Positions 42,972-55,001 of a DNA stretch of 55,001 nucleotides are shown here, one piece after another. The stretch comes from Priapulus caudatus (taxonomy: Eukaryota > Priapulida > Priapulimorpha > Priapulimorphida > Priapulidae), in assembly GCF_000485595.1 (NCBI RefSeq), contig NW_014577278.1, positions 1,375 to 56,375 of the forward strand, read 5' to 3'. Numbering within the stretch: position 1 is the first letter of the stretch; each line of letters starts with the position of its first letter. The translations under genes and the position numbers were made by a program. Below the pieces are notes generated by a model, which did not search any database, was not told the origin of the DNA, and worked only from the letters and a program-made list of their open reading frames with translations.

Positions 42972-45900
42972 CTCTATCACTGCTACTCAGTCGTATTTCG
43001 CTTTCATCTTCCTCTTCCTTCTCACCATCGCTCATTGCCTCTAGTCGTTCCTGTTTTTCATCGTCACTAACATCATCGAGGGGCTTACCCCGAGTAGTTG
43101 TAATAGCAACGCTTGTCTCTGTCCTACTGTATTCGACATGTTTCTCTACTGTAACCGATTCGCTGACCACTTTCGTAAATGCGCTGTAAGATTCCTGCGA
43201 GTGATATTTGGTTTCGTAGATAGGCTGGGCTCTGGCCCGTTGCTCGTGGAGTAGCACACTCAGTTGTACATCGTATTCCCGCCCTTCGTCCGACTCATCG
43301 GACGATGTGTCTGCATGATCGGAGCTCTCCACAACCTCCAACTCGACATCCTCCTCAGATTGCAGCGGAATGACGTCATCTCCTTGAGGTTCCTCCACGT
43401 CACCATCAAAAGGCTGTTGGGTATCGTCACTTGATGTCAATAGAGTACATGAAATCCGTGTATCAGCTATTACGGACTCCGCAGTGATGTCTGTGTCGTC
43501 AGGCGATTCGTCCTGTTTCAAATCTGCGGAACTAGCTGTTGCAATCATTTCGCTTATTTCCTGGTCGGATAGAAGAAACTGAGAGCTAACATCTTGTTGT
43601 TGCATATCAGCGATTTTACATTCGTCTCCAAACATATTATCAGGCGATTGTGTCCTTCTTTCATCGTCTTCCACAAGTTGCATAGATAACGGGTGTTCCT
43701 TTAAATCATCTTCCTCTTCGTCTGAAGTGACGTCAGCTTCAGTTATTTCATCTGCCTTTTCATCGTCAGAATCACATGGTGGAAAAGGCCGAGTTGTTTC
43801 AGTATCTGATTTTCCTACTTTCTCTACAGGTACAGCAGTCTCCTGGAGAAGATCTGCTCTCTCTTCTTCATCAGCTACTACAGCCTCCTTCTCGGGGAAT
43901 TCTGCCCTGTCTTCCTCTGCAGGAACTATAACCTCCTCAGGGGATTCTGCTCTCGCTTCCTCTTCAGCTACTACAGCCTCCATCTCAGGAGATTCTGCCC
44001 TCTCTTCTTCGTCGGATACTACAGCCTCCTTCTTGGGAGACTCGGCCCTCTCTTCCTCTTTAGGTACTACAGTCTCCTTCTCAGGAGATTCTGCCCTCTC
44101 TTCCTCTTCAGCTACCCCAGCCTCCTGCTCAGGAGATTCGGCGCTCGCATATTCATCAGGTACTATAGCATCCTTCTCAGGAGATTCTATCCTCTCTTCC
44201 TCTTCAGCTACTACAGCCTCCTTCTCATGAGATTCTGCCCTCTCTTCCTCTTCAGCTACTACAGCCTCCTTCTCAGGAGATTCTGCCTTCTCTTCCTCTT
44301 CAGCTACCCCAGCCTCCTGCTCAGGAGATTCGGCCCTCGCATATTCATCAGGTACTATAGCATCCTTCTCAGGAGATTCTAACCTCTCTTCCTCTTCAGC
44401 TACTACAGCCTCCTTCTTGGGAGACTCGGCCCTCTCTTCCTCTTTAGGTACCACAGCCTCCTTCTCAGGAGATTCTGCCCTCTCTTCCTCTTCAGTTACC
44501 ACAGCCTCCTGCTCAGGAGATTCTGCCCTCTCATATTCATCAGGTACTATAGCATCCTTCTCAGGAGATTCTATCCTCTCTTCCCTTTCAGCTACTACAG
44601 CCTCCTTGTCAGGAGATTCTAACCTCTCTTCCTTTTCAGCTACTACAGCCTCCTTCTCTGGAGAATCTATCCTCTCCTCTTCCTCAGCTAACACAGCCTC
44701 CTTCTCAGGAGACTTTGCCCTCTCTTCCTCTTTAGGTACTATAGCCTCCTTCTCAGGAGAAGCTGCCCTCTCTGCTTCGTCAGCTATTACAGCCTCCTTC
44801 TTAGGAGATTCTGTTCTCTCTTCCTCTTTAGGTACTATAGTATCCTTCTTAGGAGATTCTACCCTCTCTTCCTCTTCAGCTACTACCGCCTCCTTCTCAG
44901 AAGATTCGAACTTCTCTTCCTCTTCAGCTACAACAGCCTCCTTCTCAGGAGACTCTGCTCTCTCTTCCTCTTTAGGTGCTACAGCATCCTTCTCAGGAGA
45001 TTCTATCCTCTCCTCTTCGTCAGCTACCACAGCCTCCTTCTCAGGAGACTCTGTCCTCTCTTCCTCTTTAGCTACTATAGCATCCTTCTCCGGAGATTCT
45101 ATCCTCTCTTCCTCTGCAGGTGCTACAGTCTCCTTCTCAGGAGATTCTGCCCTCTGTTCGTGTTCAGCTACTACAGTCTCCCTCTCAGGAGATTCTGCCC
45201 TCTCTTCCTCTTTAGCTACTACAGCTTCCTTCTCAGAAGATTCTGTCTCCTCTTCATTATCATGTACTATAGCCTCCTTCTCAGGAGATTCGACCCTCTG
45301 CTCCTCTTCAGGTACTACAGCCTCCTTCTCAGGCGATTTTGCCCTCTCGTCCTCATCGGGTACTACAGCTTGCTTTTCATGGGACTCTGCCCACTCTTTC
45401 TTTTCAGGTACTACAGCCTCCTTCTCAGGAGATTCTACCATCTGCTCGGCTAACTGGGACTGGAAAGTCTATCAATGAATGGTGTGTACTCAGTTGCAAC
45501 ACAGGTGTGATAGTTACTCTCGTCAGGGGATGATTCACTCTCTTTGATGGGAGATTCAGCCCGATCTTCTTGTTCAAGTACTACAGCCTCCTTCTCAGGA
45601 GATTCTGCCCTATCTTCCTTTTCAGGTACTACAACCTCCTTCTCAGGAGATTCTAACCTTTTCTCCTCATCAGGTACTGCAGCCGCTTTCTCATGAGATT
45701 CTGCCCTCTCCTCCTCTTTAGGCACTATAGCATCCTTCTCAGGAGATTCTATTCTCTCTTCCCCTGCAGCTACTACAGCCTCCTTATCAAGAGATTCCGC
45801 CTTCTCACCCTCTTCAGGTTCTGCAGCCTCCTTCTCGGGGGATTCTGCCTTCTCGTCCTCCTCAGCTACTACAGCGTCTCTCTCGGAAGATTCTATCCTC

Positions 45901-48900
45901 TCCTCCTCTTCAGCTACTACATCCTCCTTCTCAGGAGATTCTGCCCGTCTCCTCGCTCTTTCAGCGCTACTAACAGCGCCTCCTTTCTCAGGAGACTCTG
46001 CCCTCTCTCCTGCTTTAGGTACTAAAAAGAGAAATACATCCTTCTCATGAGATTCTGCGCCTCTCCTCCTCTTCAGCTACTTCACCCTCCTTCTCGGGAG
46101 ATATCTAAACCTCTCGCTCCTTTTCGAGGTACTACAGACTCCCTTTTTGGAGAGATTGCTGGCTGCTCTCTTCCTCTTTTGGTACTACAGCATCCTTCTC
46201 AGGAGATTCAGCTCTCTCCTCTTCTTCAGCTACTACATCCTCCTTCTCATGAGACTCTGCCCTCTCCTCCTCTTCAGGTACTACAGCCTCCTTCTCAGGA
46301 GACTCTACTAACTGCTCGGCTACTGGGACTGGAAAGTCTTCAATGAATGGTTGTGTACTCAGTTGCAACACAGGTGTGATAGTTACTCTGTCAGGGGATG
46401 ATTCACTCTCTTTGATGGGAGATTCAGCCCGCTCTTCTTGTTCAAGTACTACAGCCTCCTTCTCAGGAGATTCTGCCCTCTCCTCCTCTTTAGGCACTAC
46501 AGCCTCCTTCTCATGAGATTCCGCCTTCTCACCCTCTTTAGGTACTAGAGCTTCCTTCTCAGGAGATTCTGCTCTCTCTTCATCTTCAGGTACTACAGCT
46601 TCCTTCTTATGAGATTCCGCCTTCTTTTGCGTTTCAGGTACTACAGCCTCCTTCTCAGGAAAATCTGCCCTCTCTTCCTTGTCACTTACTACAACGTCCT
46701 TCTCAGGTGATTCTACCTTCTCTTTATCTGAAGGTACTACAGCCTCCTCGGGAGATTCTGCGCTCTCTACCTCGCCAGGTCCTACATCTTCCTTCTCTTG
46801 AGATTCTGCCCTCTCTTCCTCTTCAGCTACTACAGCCCCCTCCTCAGGAGACTCTGCCCTCTCTTCCTCTTTAAGTACTACAGCATCCTTCTCATGAGAG
46901 TCTGCCCTCTCTTTCTCTTCAGGCATTACAGCCTCCTTCTCAGGGGAGTCTGTCCGCTCTTCTTGTTCGGCTACTACAGCCTCCTTCCCAGGAGATTCTG
47001 ATCTCTCCTCCGCTTCAGGTACTACAACCTCCTTCTCAGGAGATTCTGCCCTCTCTTCCTCGTCAGGTACTACTGGCTCTTTCTCCAGAGATTCTGCCCT
47101 CTTCTCCTTTTCAGGTACTAGATCTTCCTTCTCAGGAGATTCTGCCCTCTCCTCCTGTTCAGGTACTACAGCCTCCATCAGAGGAGATTCTACCATCTGC
47201 TCGGCTACTGGGACTGGAATGTCTTCAATGGATGGTTGTGTACTCACTTGCAACATTGGTGTGATAATTACCCTGTCAGGGGATGATTCACTTTCTTTCA
47301 TTGGAGATTCTGACCATTCTTCTTGTTCAGTTACTACAGCCTCCTTCTCAGGAGATTCTGCCCTCTCTTCCCTTTCAGATGCTACAGCCTCCTTCTCAGG
47401 AGATTCTGCCCTCTCTTCCCTTTCAAGTACTACAGCCTGCTTCTCAGGATATTCTGCCCTCTCTTCTTGTTCAGTTACTACAGCCTCCTTCTTCGGAGAT
47501 TGTGCCCTCTCTTCTTGTTCAGTTACTACTGCTGCCTTCTCCGGAGATTCTGCCCTCTCTTCTTGTTCCGGTGCTACAGGCTCCTCAATAGATTCCATAA
47601 ACTCCTCCTCAGTTACTACAGCCTCCTTCATCGGTGATTCTGCCCTATCTTCCTCGTCAAGTACTACAGCGTCCTTCTCGGGATATTCTGCCCGTCTCTC
47701 TTCTTGATTCAGTTACTACAGCCCTCCTTCTCATGAGATTCGGCCCTCTCTTTCTCGTCAGGTACTACAGGCTCCTTCTCAGGAGATTTTACCAACTCCT
47801 CCACAGGTAATACAGCCTCCTTCACAGGAGATTCTGTCGCTAATCTTCCTCTTTAGTACTACAACCTCTTCTCAAGGAGATTCTTGCCCTCTCTTTCCTC
47901 GTCGCAGGTATTACAGGCTCCTTCTCCGGAGATTCTGCCCTCTATCTTTTGTCAGTTACTTACACCTCTTTCCCTCAGGGAGATTCTGCCCTCCATCTTT
48001 CCTCGTCAGGTACTACAAGGCCTTCTTGCTTAGGAGATTCTGCGCTTGCTTCCTTTTCTTGGTAATATAGCCCGCTGGTTGCTCATAGATTCTGTCATTT
48101 CTTTCGCTCTTACAGGTAATACAGCCTGCCTTCTCAGAGATGTTCTGCTGCCCTCCTCCCTCTCTTCAGAGCATACGGCCTCCGCTTCTCAGGAAAATTC
48201 TAGCGCCTGCTCTTCTTGTTGCAGGTACTACGTGCCTCTCAGATTCTATCTTTTTTCCTCTCAGATATCTGCCTGCCTTCTTCTCGTGAGATTCTGCCCC
48301 CTCCGCCTCGTAGGTAGCTACAGCCTCCTTGCTTAGGGATTTCCGCGCTCTTATCGTCAGGTAATAACAGGCTCTTTCCTTCGGAGATTCTGCACTCATC
48401 TCCTTTTCAGCGCTACTAGATCGTCCTTCTCAGCCACGGAGATTCTGTCCCTCTCCTCATGTTCAGGTCTACAAGCCCTCCCACCAGAGAGATTCTACAA
48501 TCGTGCTCGGCTAATGGACTGGCAAATGTCTTCAATGGATTGGGTTTTGTACTCACATTGCAAGCATTGGTGTGATAGTTATCCTGTCAGGATGATTCCC
48601 CTCTTTGCTTGTCATTGGAGATTCTGACCTTTCCTCTTGTACAGGTACTTCAGCCTCCTTCTCAGGAGATTCTGCCCTCTCGTCTTGTTCCGTTACTACT
48701 GCCTCCTTCTCCGGGATTCTGCCCTCTCTTCTCGTTCAAGTACTAGCAGGCTGCCCTTCTCAAGAGATTCTACGAGCCACTCATCCACGAGGTAAATATA
48801 GCCTCCTTCAACAGGAGATTCTGCCTATGCTTCCTGCGTCAAGTACTACAAGCGTCCTTCTCGGGGATATTCTGGCGCCTTTCTTTCTTGTTCAGTTACT

Positions 48901-51900
48901 ACAGCTCCATTCTCATGAGATTCGCGGGCCCTCTGCTTTCTGTCAAGGTACTACATGGCTCCATCCTCAAGGAGATTCAATGGCACCTCTCTTCTTCGTT
49001 CAGTTACTACTGCCTGCCATTCTCCGGGAGGACTTCTGGGCCCTCTCTTCTCGTTCAAGTACTACAGGCTCCTTCTCAAGAGATTCTACCAACTCCTCCA
49101 CAGGTAATACAGCCTCCTTCACAGGAGAGGATTCTGCCACTATTCCTGCGTCAAGTAGCTTACAGCGTCCCTTCTCGGGGATATTCTGCAGTTTCTTCTT
49201 TGTTTCAGTTACTACATGAGGCCGCTCCTTCTCATGAGATTCGGCCCTCTCTTTCTGCGTCAGGTAGCTACAGGCGTCCTCTCAAAGGAGAGTTCTACCA
49301 ACTGCCTCCACAGGTAATACAGCCTCCTTCAGCAGGAGATTCTGTCTGAATCTTCCCTCCTTTAAGGTCTACAACCTGCTTTCTCAGGAGATTCTGCCCC
49401 TGCTCTTCCTCGTCAGGTACCTACAGGCTCACTTCTGCGCGGAGATTCTGCTCTCTTCTTGTTCAGTTACTACAACCTCTTTCTCAGGAGATTCTGCCCT
49501 CTCTTCCTCGTCAGGTACTACAGCCTCCTTCTTAGGAGATTCTGCCCTTGCTTCCTTTTCTGGTAATATAGCCCCTTTCTCAATAGATTCTGCCATTTCT
49601 TCCTCTTCAGGTAATACAGCCTCCTTCTCAAAGAGATCTGCCCTCTCCCTCTCTTCAGGCACTACGGCCTCCCTTCTCAGGAAATTCTACCCTCGTCTAT
49701 CTTGTTCAGAGTACTAACGCGCTCCTCAGATTCTATCTTTTTCCCTCTTCAGATACTGCTGCCTCCTTCCTCGTGAAGATTCTGCCCCCTCCGCCTCCGT
49801 CAGTACTAATCAGCCTCCTATCTTAGGGGATTCCTGCCGCGTCTTTCTCGTCAGGTACTACAGGCTCTTTCTTCTCCGGAGATTCTGCCCTCTTCTCCTT
49901 TTCAGCTACTAGATGCTTCCTTCTGAAGGGAAAAAAAAGGGAAAAATTTTGATGCCCTCCCTGTCATGTTCAAGGTACTACAGCCTCCATCAGAGGAGAT
50001 TCTACCATCTGCTCGGCTACTGGGACTGGCATGTCTTCAATGGATGGTTTTGTACTCACTTGCAACATTGGTGTGATAGTTATCCTGTCAGGGGATGATT
50101 CTCTTTCTTTCATTGGAGATTCTGACCTTTCCTCTTGTACATGTACTTCAGCCTCCTTCTCAGGAGATTCTGCCCTCTCTTCTTGTTCAGTTACTACTGC
50201 CTCCTTCTCCGGGGATTCTGCCCTCTCTTCTCGTTCAAGTACTACAGGCTCCTTCTCAAGAGATTCTACCAACTCCTCCACAGGTAATACAGCCTCCTTC
50301 ACAGGAGATTCTGCCTATCTCCTCGTCAAGTACTACAGCGTCCTTCTCCGGGATATTCTGGGCCCTCTCTTACTTGTTCAGTTTACTACAGCCTCCCTTC
50401 TCATGAGATTCGGTCCTCCTCTTTCTGCAATCAGGTACGTAGCAGCTCCTTCTCAGGAGATTCTACCAACTCTTTCCACAGGTAATACAGCCTCCTTCAC
50501 GAGGAGATTCTGTCCTTATCCTTGCCTGCTTAGGTAGCTAACAACCTGCTTTCTCAGGAGATTCTGCCGCTGCTCTTTCCTGCGTGCAAGTACATACAGC
50601 TCCTTTCTCACGGAGATTGCTGCCTCTCTCTATCTTGTTCAGTTACTTACTGGCCTCCTTCTCCCCGGAGATTCTGCCCTCTCTTCTTGTTGCAGGTACT
50701 GGACACGGCTCCTCAATAGAGATTTCGCACAAACTGCCTCCTCAGTTACTACAGCGGCTCCTTCACAGGTGATTCTGCCCTCTCTTCACTCAAGTACTAG
50801 CAGCGCCTATGCCTCAGGATTTCTGGCCCTCTCTTCTTGTTGGCAGGTACGTACAGCGTCCTTCTCAGGAAATTCCTGGCCGACTCTCTCCTCTACAGGT
50901 ACTACAGCCTCCTTCTCATGAGATTCTGCCCTCTCTTCCTCTTCAGCTACTACAGCCTCCTTCTTAGGAGATTCTGCCCTTGCTTCCTTTTCTGGTACTA
51001 TAGCGACTTTCTCAATAGATTCTGCCATTTCTTCCTCTTCAGGTAATACAGCCTCCTTCTCAGGAGATTCTACCAACTCCTCCACAGGTAATACAGCCTC
51101 CTTCACAGGAGATTCTGTCCTATCTTCCTCTTTAGGTACTACAACCTCTTTCTCAGGAGATTCTGCCCTCTCTTCCTCGTCAGGTACTACAGGCTCCTTC
51201 TCCGGAGATTCTGCCCTCTCTTCTTGTTCAGTTACTACTGCCTCCTTCTCCGGAGATTCTGCCTCTCTCTTGTTCATGTACTAACAGGCTCCTCAATAAG
51301 ATTCCACAAATCACTCCTCAGTTGTACTAGCAGCCTGGCTTCAGCAGGTGATTCTGCCCTCTCTTCGCTCTCAAGTACTACAGCGTCGCTTCTCAGCGAT
51401 ATTCTGCCCTCTCTATTGTTTCAGCGTACTACCCTCCTTGCTCAGGAAATTCTGCCCTCTCTTCCTCTACAGTACGACAGCCTCCTTCTCATGCGATTCT
51501 GCCCTCTCTCTCTTCAGCATACTACAGCCTCGCTTCTTAGGAGATTCTGCGGCCCTTGCTTCCTTTTCTGGTACTATAGCCACTTTCTCAATAGATTCTG
51601 CATTTCTTCCTCTTCAGGTAATACAGCCTCCTTCTCAAGAGATTCTGCCCTCTGCCCTTCTTCAGGCACTACGGCCTCCGCTTCATCAGGAAATTCTACC
51701 ATATCTCTTGTTCAGGTACATACGGCCTGCCTCTGATTCTATCTTTGCCTTCCTCTTCAGATACTGCTGCCTTCTTTTCGTGAGATTCTGGGGCCCTTCG
51801 CGCTCGTCAGGTAACTACAGCCTCCCTTCTTAGGAGATTCCTGCCTGCTGCCTTCCTCGTCAGGTACTGAGCAGGCTCTTTTTCCGCGGGATTTGGCCCC

Positions 51901-54900
51901 TCTTCTTCCTTTTCAGCGCTACTAGATCTTCCTTGTCGGGACGATTCTGCCCTCTCCTCATGTTCAGTACTACAGGCCTGTCCATGCCAGAGGAGATTCT
52001 ACATCTGCTCGGCTAACTGGGACTGGCATGTCTTCATGGATGGTTTTGTACTCACTTGCAACATTGGTGATGGATAGTTAATACTGTGCAGGGGATGATT
52101 CTCCTTTCATTTTATTAGAGATTCTGACCTTTCCTGCTTGTACATGTAGCTTCAGCGCTCCTTCTACAGGATGATTCTGCCACGTCTTCTTGTTCAGTTA
52201 GCTACTGCCTCCTCTCCGGGGATCTGCGCTCGTCTTCTCGTTCAAAGTAGCTAGCAGGCTCCTTCTCGAAGAGATTCTAACCAAGCTCCTCCACAGGTTA
52301 GTACAGCTCCTTCCACAGGAAAGATTCTGCCCTATCTTCCTGCGTCAAGTAACTACAGCGTGCCTTCTCTGGATATTCTGGGCCTTCTCTTGTTTCAAGT
52401 TAGCTACATGCCTCCTCTCATGAGATCTGCCCTCTGCTTCTCGTACAGGTAGGCTACAGGCTGCCTTCTGTTCAGGAGATTCCTACCGATCCGCCACGTA
52501 ATACAGCCTCCTTCACAGAGATTCTGCCCTATCTTCGCTCTTTAGGTAGCTACACAACCATCTTTTCTCAGGAGATTCTGGCCGTCTCTTCCTCGTCAGG
52601 TACTATCAAGTGCTGCCTTCTCCCGAAGATTCTGGGGTCCCTCTTTTTTCGCTTTCAGGTATACAGCAGCTTCTTTCTCAGGAGAATTCTGCCTTGTCTT
52701 CTGTTCAGGTAGTACAGGCCTCACCTTCAGAGGCAGATTCTACCATCTGCTCGCTACTGGACCTGGAAGTATCGCAATGAATGGTTGTGTACTCACGTTG
52801 CAACATCGGTGGCGATAATTACCCTGTCAGGGGATTGATTCTCTTCTTTCATTGGAGATTAGCTGACGCTTTCTTCATTGTTCAGTTACTACATCCTGGC
52901 CTTCTCATGGGGATTCTATCCAACTCTTCCACCTAGGTAATACAGCCTCCTTTCAACAAGGAAGATTCTGTCCTATCCTTCTCTTTAGTACTACATACCA
53001 ACCTCTTTCTCAGGAGATTCTGCCCTCTCTTCCTGTCAGTAACTACAGGCTCCTTCTCCGGAGATTCTGCCCTCTCTTCTTGTTCAGTTACTACTGCCTC
53101 CTTCTCCGGAGATTCTGCCCTCTCTTCTTGTTCAGGTACTACAGGCTCCTCAATAGATTCCACAAACTCCTCCTCAGTTACTACAGCCTCCATTACACAC
53201 GGTGATCTGCCCTCTCTTCTGTTCTTCAAGGTACTACAGGCGTCCTCTGGCAGGATAGTTCTGCGCGCTCTCTTCTTGTTCAGGTAGCTACAGCCTCCTT
53301 CTCCGGGAAATTCTGCCTCATCTTCCTCTAGCAGTACTACAGCGCTCTTCTCGATGAGATTCTGGCCCTCTCTTCCTCATTCAGCTTACTACAGGGCCTC
53401 CTTCTAGGAGATTCTGCCCCTTGCTTCTTTTCTGGTACTATAGCGACACTTTTTATCAATAGATCTGGCCATTTCTTCCACCCCCCCTCTTCAGGTAATA
53501 CAGCCTCGGCCTTTCAGGAGATTCTAACCAACTCCTACCACAGGTAATAAAGACCTCAGCTTCACAGATGATTATGTCCTATCTGTCCTCTTTAGGTACT
53601 ACACCTCTTTCTCAGGAAGATTCTGCCCTTCTTCTTGCGTCAGGTACACAGGCTCCTTTCTCTCGGAGATTCTGCGCCTCTCTCTTGTTCAGTTATCTAC
53701 TGCCATCTTCTCCGTAGATTCTGCCGCTCTCTCTTGTTCAGGTACTGACAGGCTCCTGCAATAGATTCGCAACAAACTCCTCCCTGCAGTTACTGACAGC
53801 CTCCTTCACAGTGATTCTGCCCTCCTCTTCTTCTTCAAGTACTACAGGCGTCCTTCTACAGGATATTCTGGCCCTCATCTTCTTGTTCAGGTACTCAGCC
53901 TGCCTTCTGCAAGAAATTCTGCCCTCTCTTCCTCTACAGTACTACAAGCCTCGCTTCTGCATTAGATTCCGCACCTCTCTCGCTGCTTCAGCTACTACAG
54001 CGTCCTTCTCAGGATATTCCCTGCCCATCTCTTCTTGTTCAGGAGTACTGACACCTCCTTCTCATGAGAATCTGGCCCTCTCTTCCTGCTTCAGCTACTA
54101 CAGCCTCCTCTTAGGAGATTCATGCCCTTGCCTTGCCTTTTCTGGTACTATAGCCAACTTTCCTCAATAGATTTCTGCCATTTCCTTTCTCTTGCAGGTA
54201 ATACAGCCTCTCTTACTCAGAAGATTCTGGCCCTCTCGCCTCTCTTCAGGCACTAACGGCCTCCTCTCAGGAAGATTCCTACCGCATATCCTTCTTGTTT
54301 CAGAGTACTACGCCTCCTCGATTCTATCTTTTCTTCCTCTTAGATACTGCTGGCCTCCTTTTCGTAGAGATTCTGCCCTCGTCCGCCTCGTCAGGTTAAG
54401 TGCCTCTTAGGAGATCTGGCCTGCTCTTCCTCGTCAGGGTACTACAGGCTACTTTGCTCCGGAGATTCTGCCCTCCTTCTTCCTTTTCAGCGCTTACTAG
54501 CTCTTCCCTTGTCCGGAGATTCTGCCCTCTCCTCATGTTATCTACAGCCTGCCATCAGAGGAGATTCTATCAATCTTGCTCGGTACCTGGGACTGCATGT
54601 GCTTCATGGATGCGTTTTGTACTCACTTCAACATTGGTGTGATAGTTATCCTGTCAGGGGATGATTCTCTTTCTTTCATTGGAGATTCTGACCTTTCCTC
54701 TTGTACATGTACTTCAGCCTCCTTCTCAGGAGATTCTGCCCACTCTTCTTGTTCAGTTACTACTGCCTCCTTCTCCGGGGACTTCTACCCTCTCTCTCCG
54801 TTCACAAGTACTACAGGCTCCTTCTCAAGAGATTCTACCAACTCCTCCACAGGTAATACAGCCTCCTTCACAGGAGATTCTGCCCCTATCTTTCCTCGTC

Positions 54901-55001
54901 AAGTACTACAGCGTCCTTCTCTGGATATCTGCCGCTGCCTTCTGTTCAGTTACTACAGCCTGCCTTCTCATGAAGATTCTGCCCTCGTCTTTCTTCGTCA
55001 G
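42972..55001 (-). CDS. Giant ankyrin-like gene, exon W1 (5'-most in window, partial): 16-residue acidic repeat array
   Basis: This coding exon runs off the right edge. Its donor is read as AGA-G|GTACCA, leaving phase 1. The last ~285 residues (43830 down to 42972) are unique, acidic and Ser-rich, contain an RPFP motif (43790-43801), and end in a Thr/Val-rich stretch with SVTVEKHVEYSRTETSVAIT. Upstream is a tandem array of a 16-residue unit of the type AESPEKEAVVPEEEER (48 bp), about 33 clean copies between 43830 and 45441. The unit alternates EKEAVV with a Glu-rich half and keeps a Ser-Pro, so the protein should be disordered or weakly helical and open to proline-directed phosphorylation. The frame is clean to about 45450. 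Beyond that, indels break it repeatedly although the same repeat continues to 55001. I read this as one exon with unpolished sequence rather than several genes. No start codon is assigned because the array is internal. Confidence 0.8.
43830..55001 (-). repeat. 48-bp coding tandem array with a higher-order unit
   Basis: The unit encodes AESPEKEAVVPEEEER-like peptides. A conserved spacer interrupts the array: ESSPDRVTITP, then a segment ending in PVPVAEQ(M/L)VESP. Its GGGACTGG-type core recurs near 45452, 46320, 47202, 48511, 50016, 52014, 52753 and 54582. The first spacings are about 867 and 882 bp (roughly 290 codons), which gives a higher-order repeat of about 18 short units. Later spacings of 0.74 to 2.0 kb are irregular in the error-rich part and may not be real. 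Copy number beyond 45.4 kb cannot be trusted. Confidence 0.85.
45442..55001. other. Indel-rich, probably unpolished sequence inside exon W1
   Basis: Compared with its own neighbouring repeat copies, this stretch carries many single-base insertions and deletions. Examples are an extra A in both CTAACTGGG and GTCTATCAATG near 45450-45475 against clean copies at 46319 and 47201. From about 47680 to the edge most units are frameshifted, often with an extra G or C inside CTGCC or CTCTTC. Short clean islands remain (46132-47631, 50810-51277, 52933-53229). Random indels on top of well-conserved repeat identity point to uncorrected long reads and not to pseudogene decay, where substitutions should also accumulate. 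Confidence 0.75.

Noticed and set aside
42865-45441. Treating this frame as a complete gene starting at the Met near 45441
   Set aside because: The same 16-residue repeat continues upstream past 45441 in another frame after a local indel cluster, so the Met is internal to the array.
43830-55001. CRISPR-like array
   Set aside because: Regular 48-bp direct repeats without unique spacers, in frame and coding. The genome is eukaryotic.

Overview
The window is animal nuclear DNA, probably from a bilaterian invertebrate. The reasons are GT-AG introns, long AT-rich introns with CA/TA/ACGC/CAT microsatellites, a foldback MITE, and single exons of 9 to 13 kb. I cannot name the species. Almost everything from about 3.4 kb to the right edge belongs to one gene on the minus strand, and its 5' part lies beyond position 55001.

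I assembled 14 exons by hand from splice sites and codon phase, and number them W1 to W14 in transcription order: W1 42972 to >55001 (partial), W2 41735-41920, W3 40604-40894, W4 39819-39920, W5 39355-39429, W6 33535-35229, W7 17811-31116, W8 16465-16914, W9 15522-15620, W10 6031-14925, W11 4712-4765, W12 4214-4283, W13 3813-3962 and W14 3431-3521 (stop codon). Every junction keeps frame. W2 to W11 are all phase 1-1 and every split codon there begins with G, so any of those ten exons can be skipped without a frameshift. If all are joined, the window alone encodes more than 12,000 residues.

The protein is acidic, low-complexity and rich in Glu, Ser, Pro and Thr. Four large exons each carry a different tandem repeat: a 16-residue ESPEKEAVV-type unit in W1, a short DAGTGSARVSMIET-type unit in W6, a 57-59-residue ASTSDEPEEQLAEKPSSEAQ-type unit in W7, and an ESPEPTRE-type unit plus DSLDEERF-type units in W10. 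The small 3' exons encode a compact tail. Together with recurring D-x-x-G-x-V-T / Thr-rich segments, this most resembles the C-terminal regulatory tail of giant neuronal ankyrins (vertebrate AnkB/AnkG, fly Ank2-L/XL, worm UNC-44). No ankyrin repeats, ZU5, UPA or death domain lie in this window, so the family call is an inference at moderate confidence.

Two parts of the assembly are unreliable. Within W7, about 25206-27309 reads in the opposite orientation, contains 10 Ns and many indels, and partly repeats the sequence beside it. Within W1, indels begin near 45.45 kb and become dense after about 47.7 kb. Both look like badly resolved tandem arrays. The left 3.4 kb is 3' flank with a MITE and simple repeats. 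I see no RNA gene, CRISPR array or bacterial feature.
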